Source: Liriodendron chinense (Eukaryota; Streptophyta; Magnoliopsida; Magnoliales; Magnoliaceae). From it: a DNA stretch of 64,000 nt. The stretch's first letter is position 1. The number at the start of each line of letters is the position of its first letter. The DNA lies in NCBI GenBank assembly GCA_003013855.2, contig PVNU02002827.1:124001-188000 (forward strand), read 5' to 3'. A program made the translations under genes and the position numbers. Shown piece by piece: positions 21,230 to 32,999 of this stretch. The notes under the pieces are model-generated. The model did no database searches. It was not told where the DNA came from and worked only from the letters and a program-made list of their open reading frames with translations.

Positions 21230-23135
21230 GTTGTGATCAAGTACGTTCAAACATAGTAGTTGTCAACATCAACATTGTAGATTGGACAAAAAAATTACAA
21301 TAGATACAAAGAGTTACCGTTGTAATTGAAAAGCCAAACACCCCCCAAAAAAGAACGCATGCCATCTTAGATTCTCTCTGTCTAGACAAACCATGTTCTA
21401 TACATGGTGGGGCCCACCTCTCCAATGGTTCAAATCACTTAAATCAAGTCCCAAATCTGAAGTAGTACAATTTGGATGCTCCCTTTCCTCTCAATCTTAA
21501 ATAAGATTCCTGACTAGCTAACTACCCTTAGATGAATTTACTGTAGTTGGATCCTTGGAACTTGCCCAATATTGCACTTCTCATTCCAACTACACTCTAC
21601 AAGGTACAAACAGCATCTTACAAGTGTAGGGCACTAAATCTGGTATGTGACCTATCCATTTAGTTATGGTGGGCCATGGACCCTTTCCTTGTGCATGCAT
21701 GCTAATGAAAGGAATGTAGTCAAAAGAGGGTCAAAGGGAAAGGGACTTAAAAGCTTATTAAAAGGTTCATGGGCTCCATCATTTGTATGGTTGGAATACC
21801 CACATTGCCCCATCATCTTGTTGGCATGGTGTGGCCCATTGAAGTTGTCCACCTCCAAAGGATACCAACCTTTTCTCTATGCCAAATCCATAGGTGCAAT
21901 GCACCTGCCATATGCCCTTTTGATGCCTTTAAAAATAATTTCTCCAACTTCCTAGTTTCAATCATTCATTCCATTGTTTTGGCTACATCACATAGATTTG
22001 TGGCACTCCAATTTGTGGTGCTGCTCCCACCAATGTTGCGGTGTGGCTGTTGAGACGTTAGCATCGAAAATGGAAAATAAAAAATTAAAAAAGTAAAATA
22101 AAAAATTAATAAAGGTTATAAATTGTGGCCACCACCCCTTACTTCAAGAAAATTATATGGGCCTCCTCCTTGTTTATGATTATTGAAGGGACCTCCCTTC
22201 CATCGTGACAAATTCCATTCTCGGCAATTTCTCGATGTGGGATGTTCTTGGTAGATTTTCAGATTTTTAGGTTTTTCTTGTGATGATATTGGAAAATCTC
22301 ATTGAAAATAAAATATTAAAAATATTTATTATCAATTAATAAATTATTTGAAAATTTTAAATTTTGGGGTAAAAATGAATTTACATAAACGTTTTGGTAT
22401 TTATCATATAAATTATGATAATTTTTTGTGATAAAATTGCGAGAAAATAAAACTCTGAGATTTTCAAAATCATATAAATCACCAATGAGCTTTCTGTGAG
22501 AACATCCTATAATTTCAAAAGTCTCAGCAATATTTGTTACACTTGCCCCATTTCATTAGAGACATATAGAGGGCTTGAGAAACCTATACCAAATGACAAA
22601 AATCCTAAAAGGAGGAGTTCGCTTTGCATCAATGGCATTAAACCTGTTTGGCAGGTCACTCCATGGTAGAAATTTTGATCGTGCAAAAATCGAGTTAATC
22701 GAATAATTAGGTGGGCCACAACAATGAACAACTACCCAAAAATAGTTGGATCAATTGCCATGAGGGCACTCTTCATCCTAGCCTTTCATGGTGGAGATCA
22801 TGGGTAATCCCATAACAGCATGTTAACCAAGCCTCTAGTCAACTTCTTACTATCATATTTATTATTAAAACTATATTGAAACCGTTAAAATCATGATTAA
22901 GATGAGGATTAGCGTTATGCAAATGAGAGGGCCATTTCACCTTGAGAGAGTTAATGATCCAACTGCTAGGATAATGAATTGGAAATTAGCAATCCTAATG
23001 CAAATGTACAAGAAAAAAATTCAAGAAAAACATCTACGGCCCTGAAGCAACATCTTCATTACACTCTTTCTCAATTGGGTGAAGGTCAATGGGGTGTGTA
23101 CTAACCCAATTTTTTTTTTAAAAATCCATTGCTCA
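21230..23135. other. no recognised gene
   Basis: Open frames up to 102 codons occur at 21647-22053 but overlap each other on both strands and show no known motif. 22075-22130 and 22290-22460 are A/T-rich. Nothing supports a gene. Confidence 0.4.
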
Positions 23136-23147
23136 AGTGGGAGACTG

Positions 23148-23725
23148 TTGGTGTTTGTTTTGCTGTAAGTGGATGAAAATGCCTGTAAATATATGTAAAT
23201 GGGTAATAATTACCATTTACCCATGTTTGGTGCAATGGTAATTACCTCCTTGCAAAAGCCATTTGAAAATGATTGACATAAGTTCGTGGGCCCCACTATG
23301 ATGTCTATGATATATCCATGTCGTCCATCCATTTTAGCAAAACATTGTGCATGAGCAAAAAAATGAGGTAGATCTAAAACTCAAGTGGTCCACTCTATAA
23401 GAAATTGTGGTCATAAAAGGTTTTTAATAATAGGCATTCAACCCACTCTTTCATGTGGTGTGGTCTACTTGAGCTTTGGATCTACTTCAATTTTTAGATC
23501 ATGCCTTAAAATTAGTATGCAAAATGGATGGACGGCATGGATAAACCACATATATCACAATGGCCCTACATAAAATTAGCACATTTCTTAATTTTAGTGT
23601 CCAAAAAGCAATCCATCATTGTTAACATAGAAAAAAAAATGTAGGAATTACCTTGATAATTAATCATTACTCATTTGCATGTATTTACAGGAGGGAATTG
23701 GGAAACAAACAGCCCCAATGAAGAT
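23148..23725. repeat. Tourist-like MITE with a nested palindromic MITE
   Basis: The outer ends are inverted: TTGGTGTTTGTTTTGCTGTAAG with CCTGTAAATATATGTAAATGGG on the left, and CATGTATTTACAGGAGGGAA with GGGAAACAAACAGCCCCA on the right. Inside (23285-23580) sits a copy of the GTGGGCCCCACTATGATG...GGATGGACGGCATGGAT family. Confidence 0.6.
23285..23580. repeat. palindromic MITE, shortened
   Basis: GTGGGCCCCACTATGATGTC and CATGTCGTCCATCCATTTTA are mirrored by AATGGATGGACGGCATGGAT and the imperfect CACAATGGCCCTACAT. It is nested in the Tourist-like element at 23148-23725. Confidence 0.65.
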
Positions 23726-24179
23726 AACCTCGTTTCAACACTGAGGTCTTAGTATCGATTCCTAAGGGGGGTGGCTAACATTGCGGTGTGATTAACGAGG
23801 GGGCGGGTGTACTAACAGTGGGGTGTGTGTACTAACCCAAAAAAGAAGGGTCAATGGTCTCAACCTCTGAACAAAAACCTCCTGATAGTTAGATTAGCCT
23901 AATATTTGGAGTTCTTATTTTCACAGAGGAGTGACGTCCTATGCTAAATAGGTTGAATGATGTATATCACTACATTGGGCCCACACATCTAATAGGTAGA
24001 GTTGTACACCGACCTGAACCAAATCAACCTGGGCCTAACTCAGCTCGGCTCGACCTTCAAGCTGAATTGGCATGCTTGGCTTGGTTTGATTGAACTTTCA
24101 AGCCGAGTTCGAGCTCAAGCTTTTCGAGCTGGATTTAAGATGATGGTCGAGCTTGGAAAAAATGTACTATTTTCACAAA

Positions 24180-24181
<2 letters not shown>

Positions 24182-24260
<79 letters not shown>
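24182..24260. repeat. (TA)n microsatellite
   Basis: About 79 bp of pure TA repeat. It directly abuts the left end of the element at 24261. Confidence 0.95.
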
Positions 24261-24264
<4 letters not shown>

Positions 24265-24764
24265 AACTCTCAAGTCCAACCACTTTGATAAAAGTGGTAG
24301 TAATTAGTATCACTAAAGGCCATAAATAAGGCAATTAATAAAGAAGGAAAAGAGAAGGGTCCGGCTCAGGTAGCCCTACAATGGTGTATTAGTGTGTGTT
24401 AAATCTATGGCGTCCACCATGTGTGTCACCTTATGTTAGGCTCAAGGCTAAAACTTCAGTCACATTTGTGACTCAAGTGGACCACATGATTGGAAAAAGT
24501 ATATATGTCAACTCTCATGATCCTCCAAGCTATAACTCTCATGTGGCCAACTTAAATCAATGGTCAACCAAAATTTTCAGCCTTGGTCCTAAGGTGGTAT
24601 TACATATCTAATGGCTTGAGTGGATCTCAGATACACATCATGGTGGGCCACGTCGGATATGAGGATGCGGGTGTGCATCCCCTTAAATTCTCAATTTTAG
24701 GAGTGGGATTGCGGACGTAACACACAACAAAGGTAACGTATGCTGCTGGTAAAGCTCTGTCGGC

Positions 24765-25170
24765 CCCACCATGATGTGTGCATTTTAGCCACACTATCCA
24801 TCCATTTTTCCAGCTCATTTTACCAAGGGAGCCTAAAAATGAGGCAGATCCAAATCTCAGGTGGACTGCATCGTAAAAACACTAGTGATTAAACAGCCGC
24901 CATTAAAAACTTCTTGGGGCCATGAAAGTTTTGGGAACAAGCTTATATTTGTGTTTTCCATTCATCTAGGTCTGTGCGTCCTAATCAACAAATTGGATGG
25001 AAAATAGACATTACGGTGGGCCCAGTGGACATCCAACACCACTCTTTACCATAGGGTGGTCCACATGAGATCTGGATCTGCTTCAGTTTTGGGAATGTGC
25101 CCTAAAATGAGCTGTCAAAATGAATGGACGGTGTGGATATAAGGCACTTCTATCACACTGACCTCATAGT
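24765..25170. repeat. palindromic MITE
   Basis: CGGCCCCACCATGATGTGTG and CTATCCATCCATTTTTCCAG are mirrored by AATGAATGGACGGTGTGGAT. AGATCCAAATCTCAGGTGGA is mirrored by GGTCCACATGAGATCTGGAT. It is nested in the 24261-26431 element. Confidence 0.7.
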
Positions 25171-25309
25171 CAAGTATACTCTTCTCGCTTCCATACATGT
25201 CCAAGGGCTCTGGAGAGATTGAATATTTTCTTTTCTTTTCTTTTTTCTTTTCCCTCCTTTTCAAAGAAATACCTAAGAAAGCCATTGCCAGCCAAAGTCA
25301 TCCCTAGGA

Positions 25310-25745
25310 AGTTAGGTTAGGCCCACGATAATGTTTGTGAGAAATCCACCCTGTCCATTCAATTTTACATATCATGTTAGGACATGAGCCCAAAAAATGA
25401 GGCAGATTCATTACTTAAGTGATTGCATGATAAGAAATAGTGAGGATAGAACATCCACCCTTAAAATACTCATGGGGTCATAGAAATTTTGGATCAGGCC
25501 AATATTTTTGTGTTTTCAGTTCATCTCAGTAGAAATGACCTTATCAACGGTATGGATGGCATATAACCATCACGGTGGACCCCAGGGGTTTTAACCATAG
25601 GTAGTTCTCTACTCAGTTTTTCATGTTGTGAAGCCTACTTAAGTTTTTTATCCACCTGATTTTTTGCCCATGCCGTGACATGATCTAACAGAATAGATGG
25701 ATGGGGTGGATTTCTCACAAACATCACGATGGGCCCAGCATAAGT
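25310..25745. repeat. palindromic MITE
   Basis: TTAGGCCCACGATAATGTTTG and GAGAAATCCACCCTGTCCAT are mirrored by ATGGATGGGGTGGATTTCTC and AAACATCACGATGGGCCCAG. Confidence 0.7.
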
Positions 25746-25804
25746 AATGGGATTTACCTTTACTTTAAAAGTAATTACAATAAATGCATCGGAGTGTAAG
25801 TGGG

Positions 25805-26310
25805 GAATCGGATTGTAGGGAGTAAACTCAGTTGGGCCCACCTAGAGTGTATGTGCTTTATCTATTCCGTCCATATGTTTTTTCAGCTCATTTTAGTGGT
25901 TGAGCCCAAAATTTAAGCATATCCAAATCTCAAGTGGACCATGCCACGGGAAATAGTGGGAATAATGATTTCCACCATTGAAACCTTCCCAGGCCCTACA
26001 GTGATGTTTATTTGTCATCCAACCTGTTCATAAGATCACATGGATATGGATAAAGGGAAAACACAAATATCAACTTGATCCAAAACTTCTGTGTCCTCTA
26101 AGAATTTTTCAATGGTAGACATTCAGTTCACACTTTTCTTGTGGTGTGGTCCACTTTAGATTTTTATATGCTTCATTTTTTGTCACCATACCTAAAATTT
26201 TCTGTTAAGATGGATGGACAGAGTGGATAAAATACGTAAATCACTATGGGCCCCATAGAGTTTACTCTAGCGTGCGGAGTTACTCAGTACGCAATCCACT
26301 TCCGAAATTG
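25805..26310. repeat. palindromic MITE
   Basis: GAATCGGATTGTAGGGAGTAA and CAGTTGGGCCCACCTAGAG are mirrored at the right by CTATGGGCCCCATAGAGTTTA and GAGTTACTCAGTACGCAATCC. The right end matches the left ends at 6286 and 6973, so these form one subfamily. Confidence 0.72.
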
Positions 26311-26428
26311 GGAGCTCTCTCTCTCCTATTTATTAAGAAATTAAATGCCCGATAACCTAGCCTCAAATATACGGCATCCAAGCTGGTTGGACCTGAGGTG
26401 CAGTCCAACTGGTTGGACTTGAGAGTGC

Positions 26429-26431
<3 letters not shown>

Positions 26432-26516
<85 letters not shown>
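26432..26516. repeat. (TA)n microsatellite
   Basis: About 85 bp of TA repeat at the right edge of the 24261-26431 element. Confidence 0.95.
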
Positions 26517-26518
<2 letters not shown>

Positions 26519-26822
26519 TGAGCTGAATTCGAGTTGAGGGTTGAGCTTGGAAAAAATCTGTACTTTTTTTTACAAACTTATATTATCATTATCATTATTA
26601 TTATTATATATATATTTAACAAAGTCAAGCCGGATCGAGTTGCGATCAACCTGAACCGAGCTTGGGTCAGCTTAGGCTCGGCTCGAAAATACTTTTGAGC
26701 TTGGAAAAATGGCTCAGCTTGATTCGAACCCAACCTTCCAACCAAGCCGAATAGAGCTGGTTCGAGCCGAGTCAAGCAAGCTAACCGAGCTAGCTTGGCC
26801 CATGTTCAACTCTACTAATAGG

Positions 26823-28075
26823 TCAATTTCACAAAGATAATGTTGCTAATAGATGTAGCCCTAGCAATGGCCCGGCCTTGGGTCCAGATTTTGAGCTAGC
26901 TGGGCGGGACATATATTCAAAATATTGATTTTGCTTGGCCCATGCCTAGTTCATTGCCAGCCCTAAATAGATGGCATTTCCTTGTATGGAAATTGTTAAC
27001 AAATCTTCAATAAAGGGGAGGTATATGTAATAATCCACAATAGAAGGAAGGAATGTACAATTATCTTGTAACTGAAGAACGGTGGGGTGCAATTAACCCA
27101 ATTAAAAAAAGAATGACTAACTTATTTAGACATGATTGCAAAGAGAGTCTCACCACGAGGACCTAGTAGTCCATCCGACCCTACAATAGACCAATTTGTC
27201 GTGTATGTGCTCATCATCAATGGTGATGATAGAGGTTGGTGAAAATTGGGCCCATTGAGTAAGTGAACAACTTTGGTGGTGAGCACATAGACTTTTTCCT
27301 CTTTTTCCCCCATCTGATTTATGCATTTCCCTGTGAGCCCACATGGGTGTGTAAGTGGATGCCATTTGTGGACATGAATCAATTGTGAAAGTGGAATTAA
27401 CTGTAATTATGCTTTTTCGAGGGTGCTGATTTCATAAAGTGGACAATATGCCTAAATTATTTGATATTTGGGCCCATCTTACTTGGGATTTGGGACTCTT
27501 TCATTTGTCTTTTATCCATAAAAGAAACGTAAACACCATGATTGAGGATGAGAGTCAATAAGCACTTATCATTGGGTTCTTAAGTATGCGATTTATCAAT
27601 GGACTACACATGGGTTTGCCTCAATTTGTCTGTAATGGCGTGACTAGCTCTCTCTCTTTCTCTCTCCCTCCCACCCAACCAAATAGCCCTCTATGCTTTC
27701 TTGAGTTGGGGGAAGTTACAAGAAAAGAAGAAAAAAAAGAAACAAGAAAAAAGAAAAAAAGAATTCAAAGCATGTAGGGCTGTTGGTGTGCAATTGAAAT
27801 GAATTGCAACAACTCACTTCAATAAAAAAGAAAATGACCCTTGTGGGGATAACCTCTTTCTGTTCACAGTCCTGGACTCATTCCTGAATTACGATCATCA
27901 TCTTTGCAAATTCAACTTCCAAGTTGAAATATATCGAATTGATCAGACATAGGCTCACTGGGGCTGCATCCATTGGGGACTTCCTTTCAGATCAATTTAT
28001 CACCATTCAATTCAATCGATCATCCAAACGCACGTTTAATTAGCTCATTTTCTCCATTCATAGTCGAAACCCATG
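26823..28075. other. no recognised gene
   Basis: It holds a CT-rich patch at 27648-27670 and an A/G-rich run at 27720-27765. Short overlapping ORFs only. Confidence 0.4.
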
Positions 28076-28077
28076 GG

Positions 28078-28345
28078 ATGCATTTGGATGCAGAAGTGCA
28101 TTGAATTGCAAACATTCAATTAAGTCAAGAAAATGAGGGAAGAAAACAATGGACCTTTGTATTCTTAATGAGGAAGTAAACCTCAAACTATAGTTACATT
28201 CCTTTCAAATCAAACTTTAAATTAGTCTAGTTTCAATTGAAGCTTAAACCATCAATGTGAATGGAAATTAAGTCAACAACTTCGTTATTTTCACCTTATC
28301 AAACAAATAACTGCAATTCAATTCAATAGTGCATCCAAACAACCA
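28078..28345. repeat. Tourist-like MITE
   Basis: Left GGGATGCATTTGGATGCAGAA, then GTGCATTGAATTGCAA. The right, inverted, is GGTTGTTTGGATGCACTATTG, then AATTGAATTGCAG. No ORF. Confidence 0.55.
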
Positions 28346-28885
28346 ATCTTCCCTATGCTTCTTTATTTTTGTGCAATACGTATTGCTTGATTTTCACCAC
28401 ACATGACATGACCAAAAGCGGGCGTCTAATCGAGTTGGTCGATGTCAAATCTACTTTCACTCCATGCCGACATGCCCGACATTTCACTATTTGTGAACCA
28501 AGATCCAATCTTGACCTTCCATTCGAGATTAAGACATCGATTAATTGAAATAAGGACAATAATCCTTTATTTATCAGTAAGTTAGGGTCCCACACTTGTG
28601 GGCATACATGTTTGGTGTGCACGTTTACAATGTAAGGCCTGAGGGGGGCAGATTTGATTTGGAGTGAGTGAGGAAGAGGGCATGTGCATGCAAGTGCCAA
28701 AAGTGGAGTCAAAGGGGCCATGTTGAGTGGAAGCTAGTGAAACCTCCATATCCTTCTCTCAGCAACCTATCCATTTCTTGGGCCACATATGGGTTTGTCG
28801 CCTGCAACATAAAACATCCAAAATCATTTATCTTACATGCATGCATACATATACACAAACACCCACATGTAAGAATGTATGGTTA

Positions 28886-29245
28886 GGTCTCAAGTATAAT
28901 CAATTGACCAATAGTTTATAGTCCACCCAATGAATAACTTTTAAACCTGTTGTGACATCTAATCCTTCTAATAGGCTGGTCCCACCATGAGAGGTCCACA
29001 AAGGAAAAATCAACCCCATCCACTTATCAAGTTAGCCACACCATATAAAATAGTGTGTAGCAATTGATAAATAGAAAAATGTAAGTGTGGTCTGCTAGAT
29101 GAGTAGATAAGGCTGATTTTTGCATAATTGTTCCTCATGGTGGGGCCGATCTTTTGAACAGGTTGGATGTCCCATGCACCTATAGGTTAGAACTTATCCG
29201 CTAGATGGACCATTACCTGTAGTCCAACCAATTGGACTTGAGACC
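28886..29245. repeat. short terminal-inverted-repeat element
   Basis: Left GGTCTCAAGTATAATCAATTG. The right end, reverse-complemented, is GGTCTCAAGTCCAATTGGTTG. The ends resemble those of the (TA)n-associated element at 24261, and a TATATAA stretch follows the right end. Confidence 0.55.
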
Positions 29246-29880
29246 TTGTATATAATTTATGGGTAAATCATGAAATTCAGGTATGTATACATATATAAGT
29301 ATACATAAGATATGATGTATACATACATACACATACATGGTCGATTTGAAAAGACTTGCATTCATGCATTGATCAGACAATGCCATGATGCCCCCCAAGT
29401 GCCCCTCTCACTGGTGCATCCATCCATGCATGTGAATGACATGCACATCCATAGATATACAAATATGTAACATTGTCGGTCATTGTCACTCATATGTCAC
29501 ATCTATGCTACAAGAAAATAATGAAAAGATTTCCAGGACAAGGCCAGATCCACTGCAAAGCTTTGTAGGTTAAATTAACCTACAACCCAATCTTGTGGGG
29601 CCTACCATGATGTGTGCATGACATCCAATTAGGCCATCATCTATTCCCCCACCTATTCTCCTTGGTGCCAAAATCATGCCAATCCAAGTGAGCCATGGTA
29701 TGTAAAATCCTGCCTAAAGCCTCTAAAGTCACTTTTTACACCAACCATTTTTTACAAACAAACCCTTTTCCCATGTTTGGTGAAAAATAGTAAAAAGATT
29801 GCCTTTCGATTGTTTGAAGTGGGAAAAAAAGGGTGTATCTATGAAGAAAAAAAAAGGATGGATATAAATCAATTTCCTTC
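29246..29880. other. 3' flank of the bHLH gene
   Basis: AT-rich. A MITE fragment (TTGTGGGGCCTACCATGATG...TGCATGACATCC) lies at 29593-29640. A possible alternative last exon of the bHLH gene lies at 29508-29552. No other gene was seen. Confidence 0.4.
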
Positions 29881-29882
29881 TC

Positions 29883-31227
29883 TTAAAAACAAAAAAAATA
29901 CACATCTATGTTTTTTACCTGTGGTGTTTCACTGGCTCCCATTTCCAAGTTGAAGTCATGGAAAGAACTGGCTGCTGAAAGCTTCATGGAAAGAAACTGC
30001 AAAAAAAGACCCCAATGAAGGAAATTTTTTAGAATTCCATTTTAATAACTATCCAATCTTCAAAAATAAACGGTCAGATTCTACTCACCTCGACTTGATT
30101 TTGCAACGATTGGACGTAATTAATTATCTCATCTAACATCACAGCCATTCCCATTGTCTACAAAATCAATAATCATGATATTAGAAAAAAAATTAAAAAA
30201 CAAATAGAAATTAAGAACAAATAATAAACTATATATAAATATATATAATGGTGATTCTTACCTTGTAGCATCCAGGAACAAGGTCTTGCAAATGTCTCAT
30301 TCTTTCATTGATTTTCTCTCTTCTTACCTGATCCATTACAAAAGCCATAGAATTCAATCACATGAAAATTCATAGTGTGCACACTCATCTCCCACCATCC
30401 AATGATCATGGGGCGGGAATTTCTACGCATTTTTTAAATGGGTTTTCCAAATTTCCGGCGCGGCCGTCATATTACAAACTTTGTCCATTAACTAAAAATG
30501 TATTTAACCAAAAAAACCCCAAAAATGTACGGAAAACAATAGATTGAATCTAATCATATTGAAAATGACTAAGTACCATTAATTCAACACTAATCAAAAT
30601 AAGCTATGACTACTGGTATTTAAGTCATTTGGGTTGAGAAATTACTAAATTACCCTTTCAGCTAGACTGTGGCTATCAGTAGCTTGGCCTCTTCTTGCTC
30701 TCACATGAATCACCTCCTTTGGTTTGTCTTCTGGCTTCTCATTGCATCTTCCTCTCTTTCCTCTCCCAAAATTCTGCCAAAACCAATACCCGAAAAGGCC
30801 GAAATTCAATCCCATGAAAATCATACACCAAATGCAAAAACCCCATTAAAGAAAAAGAAAAAAAAAATAGAGAAAAACATACATTTTTTCTCTTAATTTT
30901 ATCATCTCCTCCATCAGTTTCTGAAACCAGAGTAGAAGAATTTCCAGAACTGCTTTCCGATACTGTCATGATCTTCCTCTTCTTCTTATCTTGATTCCCA
31001 TCTCCCAAAGAAGCCATGGACTGAGAGACCTGTGTCGAATTCGGGCATTCGGGTGTGAAAAAGCCCGAGAGATTTTCGTCGAACGGGGTCGGGAATTCAG
31101 GTTTCTGTGGAAAGAAGCAGTCATTGGGAAAACCCATCAAGCTGTTTATGTAATCCATGCTGGAATCTATCTCAAGGAATGGGTGAGATGGTTTGAAGCT
31201 CTGGAAATCCTCTGTGAATTCAGCCAT
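29883..31227 (-). CDS. BEE-like bHLH transcription factor
   Basis: Minus-strand gene with exons 30883-31227, 30654-30773, 30262-30327, 30089-30157 and 29883-29996, all with GT/AG introns and exact codon phase. It encodes a basic helix-loop-helix protein of about 237 aa. The basic region and helix 1 read [20 protein letters not shown], with the H-E-R contact triad for E-box/G-box DNA, then EKINERMRHLQDLVPGCYK. The helix 2 region reads MGMAVMLDEIINYVQSLQNQ and VEFLSMKL. This sequence is characteristic of the plant BEE/CIB group (brassinosteroid-enhanced expression), nuclear growth regulators. The start ATG at 31227 is followed by an acidic, Ser-rich N-terminus and a KKKRK nuclear signal; an upstream in-frame ATG at 31317 would lie in the leader. 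The end is uncertain. Exon 5 either reads on to a stop at 29883 or is spliced at 29919 to a further exon (29508-29552 is possible). Confidence 0.9.
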
Positions 31228-31313
31228 GGATTTGAATTGCAAAGCTTCAGGAAATCTCAGACGGTGTTTAAATAATGCAGGGGCTGAGACTGGGAGTGGG
31301 AGAATTTGGAGTG

Positions 31314-31324
31314 GCATATATATG
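31314..31324 (-). promoter_or_regulatory. possible TATA box of the bHLH gene
   Basis: On the minus strand CCATATATATG lies about 90 bp before the ATG. A second candidate, CTATAAATCC, lies farther upstream near 31482-31491. Either would fit; transcript ends are needed to choose. Confidence 0.4.
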
Positions 31325-31375
31325 GTTTGGATACGGTGTATGTGCGTGCATTAAGGAATTCAGCTTCAGTGGGGA

Positions 31376-31381
31376 CACGTG
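31376..31381. promoter_or_regulatory. G-box CACGTG
   Basis: A perfect palindromic CACGTG followed by G, about 150 bp upstream of the bHLH start codon. bHLH and bZIP factors bind this site, so self- or light-regulated control is possible but not shown. Confidence 0.5.
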
Positions 31382-31562
31382 GCAGTTTGAGATTCCTTTG
31401 TTGTGTCTCCTTGCTGGGCCCCACCATTTCGAAAGATTATCCAGATGGGTGGGCCCCACCAGGGGTTTTTTTGGATTGGTGTTGGATTTATAGAGGGGCT
31501 GGTAATTAGGTGAATTCATGGAATTATTTGTAGACTAGAAAGTTCATGAGAGGCATTCAAAA

Positions 31563-32065
31563 GCTACAACCACGGTTGTATCAGCTCGAGCAACCAAAAG
31601 CTCTGTGGGGCCCACTGTAACGTATCTGTGACATCCATTACGTTCATTGTCGTCTCCAGATCATCTTAGTACGTGAGTTCGAAAGTAAGTCCGATCCAGA
31701 AATCAAGTGGGCCACACAACAGTAAAAAGTTGGAGATGGGTACGCCTACCACTGAAAACTTCTTGGGGCCCCACCAAAGTTTTGAATCAGGCTGATATTT
31801 GGTTTTTTACTTTCTTCTTGGTGGAATCTCACCTTATGAATGGGTTAGATGGAAAATAAACGTCATGGTGGGTCCCAAGAAGTTTTTAATGGTGTTCCTT
31901 CCCATTCCCACTTTTCCTTATGGTGTGGCCCACTTGAAATTTTGATTGGTCTTATTTTTTGGATTATTTCCTATCATTAACGTGCTCAAATTATGGACGG
32001 AGTGGATGCCACATAAACATGACAATGGTCACCAAAGAGCTTTTTGTTACCTTGGCTGTTGTAGG
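31563..32065. repeat. palindromic MITE upstream of the bHLH gene
   Basis: Left CTACAACCACGGTTG, AAAAGCTCTGTGGGGCCCAC. Right, inverted, CTACAACAGCCAAGG and AAAAAGCTCTTTGGTGACC. Inside, GGGCCACACAACAGTAAAAAG is mirrored by CTTTTCCTTATGGTGTGGCCC. It lies about 340 bp upstream of the bHLH start codon. Confidence 0.7.
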
Positions 32066-32716
32066 AAATAGGCGTCCACTGTAATGTACGGACAAGGCTC
32101 GAGTGCATACACTGATATAAGAGTGTATCAACCAACCGGTTTGATGGATACATCTGTGAGCCCATATGCACAGCACCCGAACGCTTGTGCAAGATCTAAG
32201 CCATCCATCAGGTGGTTCCCACAGTACAGATACACTATCCCAGAAATCTTGATGGACCAATCTTCAGGTGGACCAGTGTTCAAGCAAATGAAGATTTTAG
32301 GAGTTTTTTGAGCGCTTGATTTGTTTTGAATAGGTGGCCTACTGAATTAGTTGAATGGCCTGATGTTTCTGACAGGGTGTCAATCTGGTGGTACTCACTT
32401 GATTGATGGATCAGATCTGGCACGACCGGTCCGGGTTGACACGCTTGTGCGGCGTACAGATAAGCTGTCTATACACGTGTGTGGCTTACTTACCAAAAAT
32501 AGAAAGAACCGTGTCTTTAATCATGAGAAAAAACATTATACTCTGGCAGATGTAATAGATGATGCTCAGGCACTTAGAAATTACATAGAAATCGCATAAG
32601 TGGCATATAAGTAATGTAAAATGACTGTCCAAATCATTCATCCCAGATTAGATGAATCATGAACCAAAAAAAAACATTTATTTGATTATCTGACTATGGG
32701 ATTGGTGGATATTTAT

Positions 32717-32905
32717 TGGACGGTTAAAATGAAAACCATCCAATAGTTCTGCTTCACAAAACAAGTGTCCACCAGTCAAGGGTTGGGATCGTATAACCAA
32801 TAGGATTATGGGACAAGGTTTAATTTTCTTTGATCATTCCACGTGTACCGTTTGTGCCTGCCTGCGTATGAAGTGTCATACGCTTCCAGAGTATCTAAAT
32901 AAACA
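32717..32905 (+). repeat. repeat shared with the hydrolase promoter
   Basis: TGGACGGTTAAAATGAAAA, GGTTGGGATCGTATAACCAA, CCACGTGTACCGTTT and GCGTATGAAGTGTCATACGC followed by GAGTATC are repeated in the same order and orientation at 49693-49915, with gaps. It contains CACGTG at 32840-32845. No ORF of note. Confidence 0.65.
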
Positions 32906-32999
32906 GTGGTTCCACATTAATGGAGAGAGATTACCGGCTCTGTGCATGTACATGGAACATTCGTTGTATTCGCCGCAAACTGATCATGATTAGATTGTG

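Larger units (their letters stand above)
24261..26431. mobile_element. terminal-inverted-repeat element inserted in a (TA)n tract
   Basis: The left end GAGAAACTCTCAAGTCCAAC and the reverse complement of the right end, GAGGCACTCTCAAGTCCAAC, agree at 22 of the first 25 positions. TA microsatellite lies on both outer sides (24182-24260 and 26432-26516), as if the element entered or expanded such a tract. The 2171-bp body has no long ORF and contains at least three palindromic MITEs. Rice Micron elements also sit in (TA)n; a relationship is only suggested. Confidence 0.72.
23997..26814. mobile_element. hAT-like non-autonomous element with 8-bp duplications, interrupted
   Basis: CTAATAGG flanks both sides (23989-23996 and 26815-26822). 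The ends are TAGAGTTGTACACCG on the left and the inverse of CATGTTCAACTCTA on the right (TAGAGTTGAACATGG), similar in form to Ac-type hAT ends. Both arms are rich in GAGCTCGGCTCGA-type motifs. Both arms also carry the phrase GAGCTTGGAAAAAAT followed by ACAAACTTATAT (24150-24185 and 26545-26585). The original element was probably about 0.6 kb; a 2.17-kb element in its (TA)n tract separates the arms. Confidence 0.8.

Noticed and set aside
21647..22053. Overlapping ORFs of 102 and 94 codons
   Set aside because: They lie in different frames and face a third on the other strand, have no recognisable domain, and the region is ordinary intergenic sequence.
28353..28721. Minus-strand ORF of 122 codons downstream of the bHLH gene
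   Set aside because: I considered it as the missing last exon; it has neither the expected family motif nor an acceptor in the right phase that I could see.
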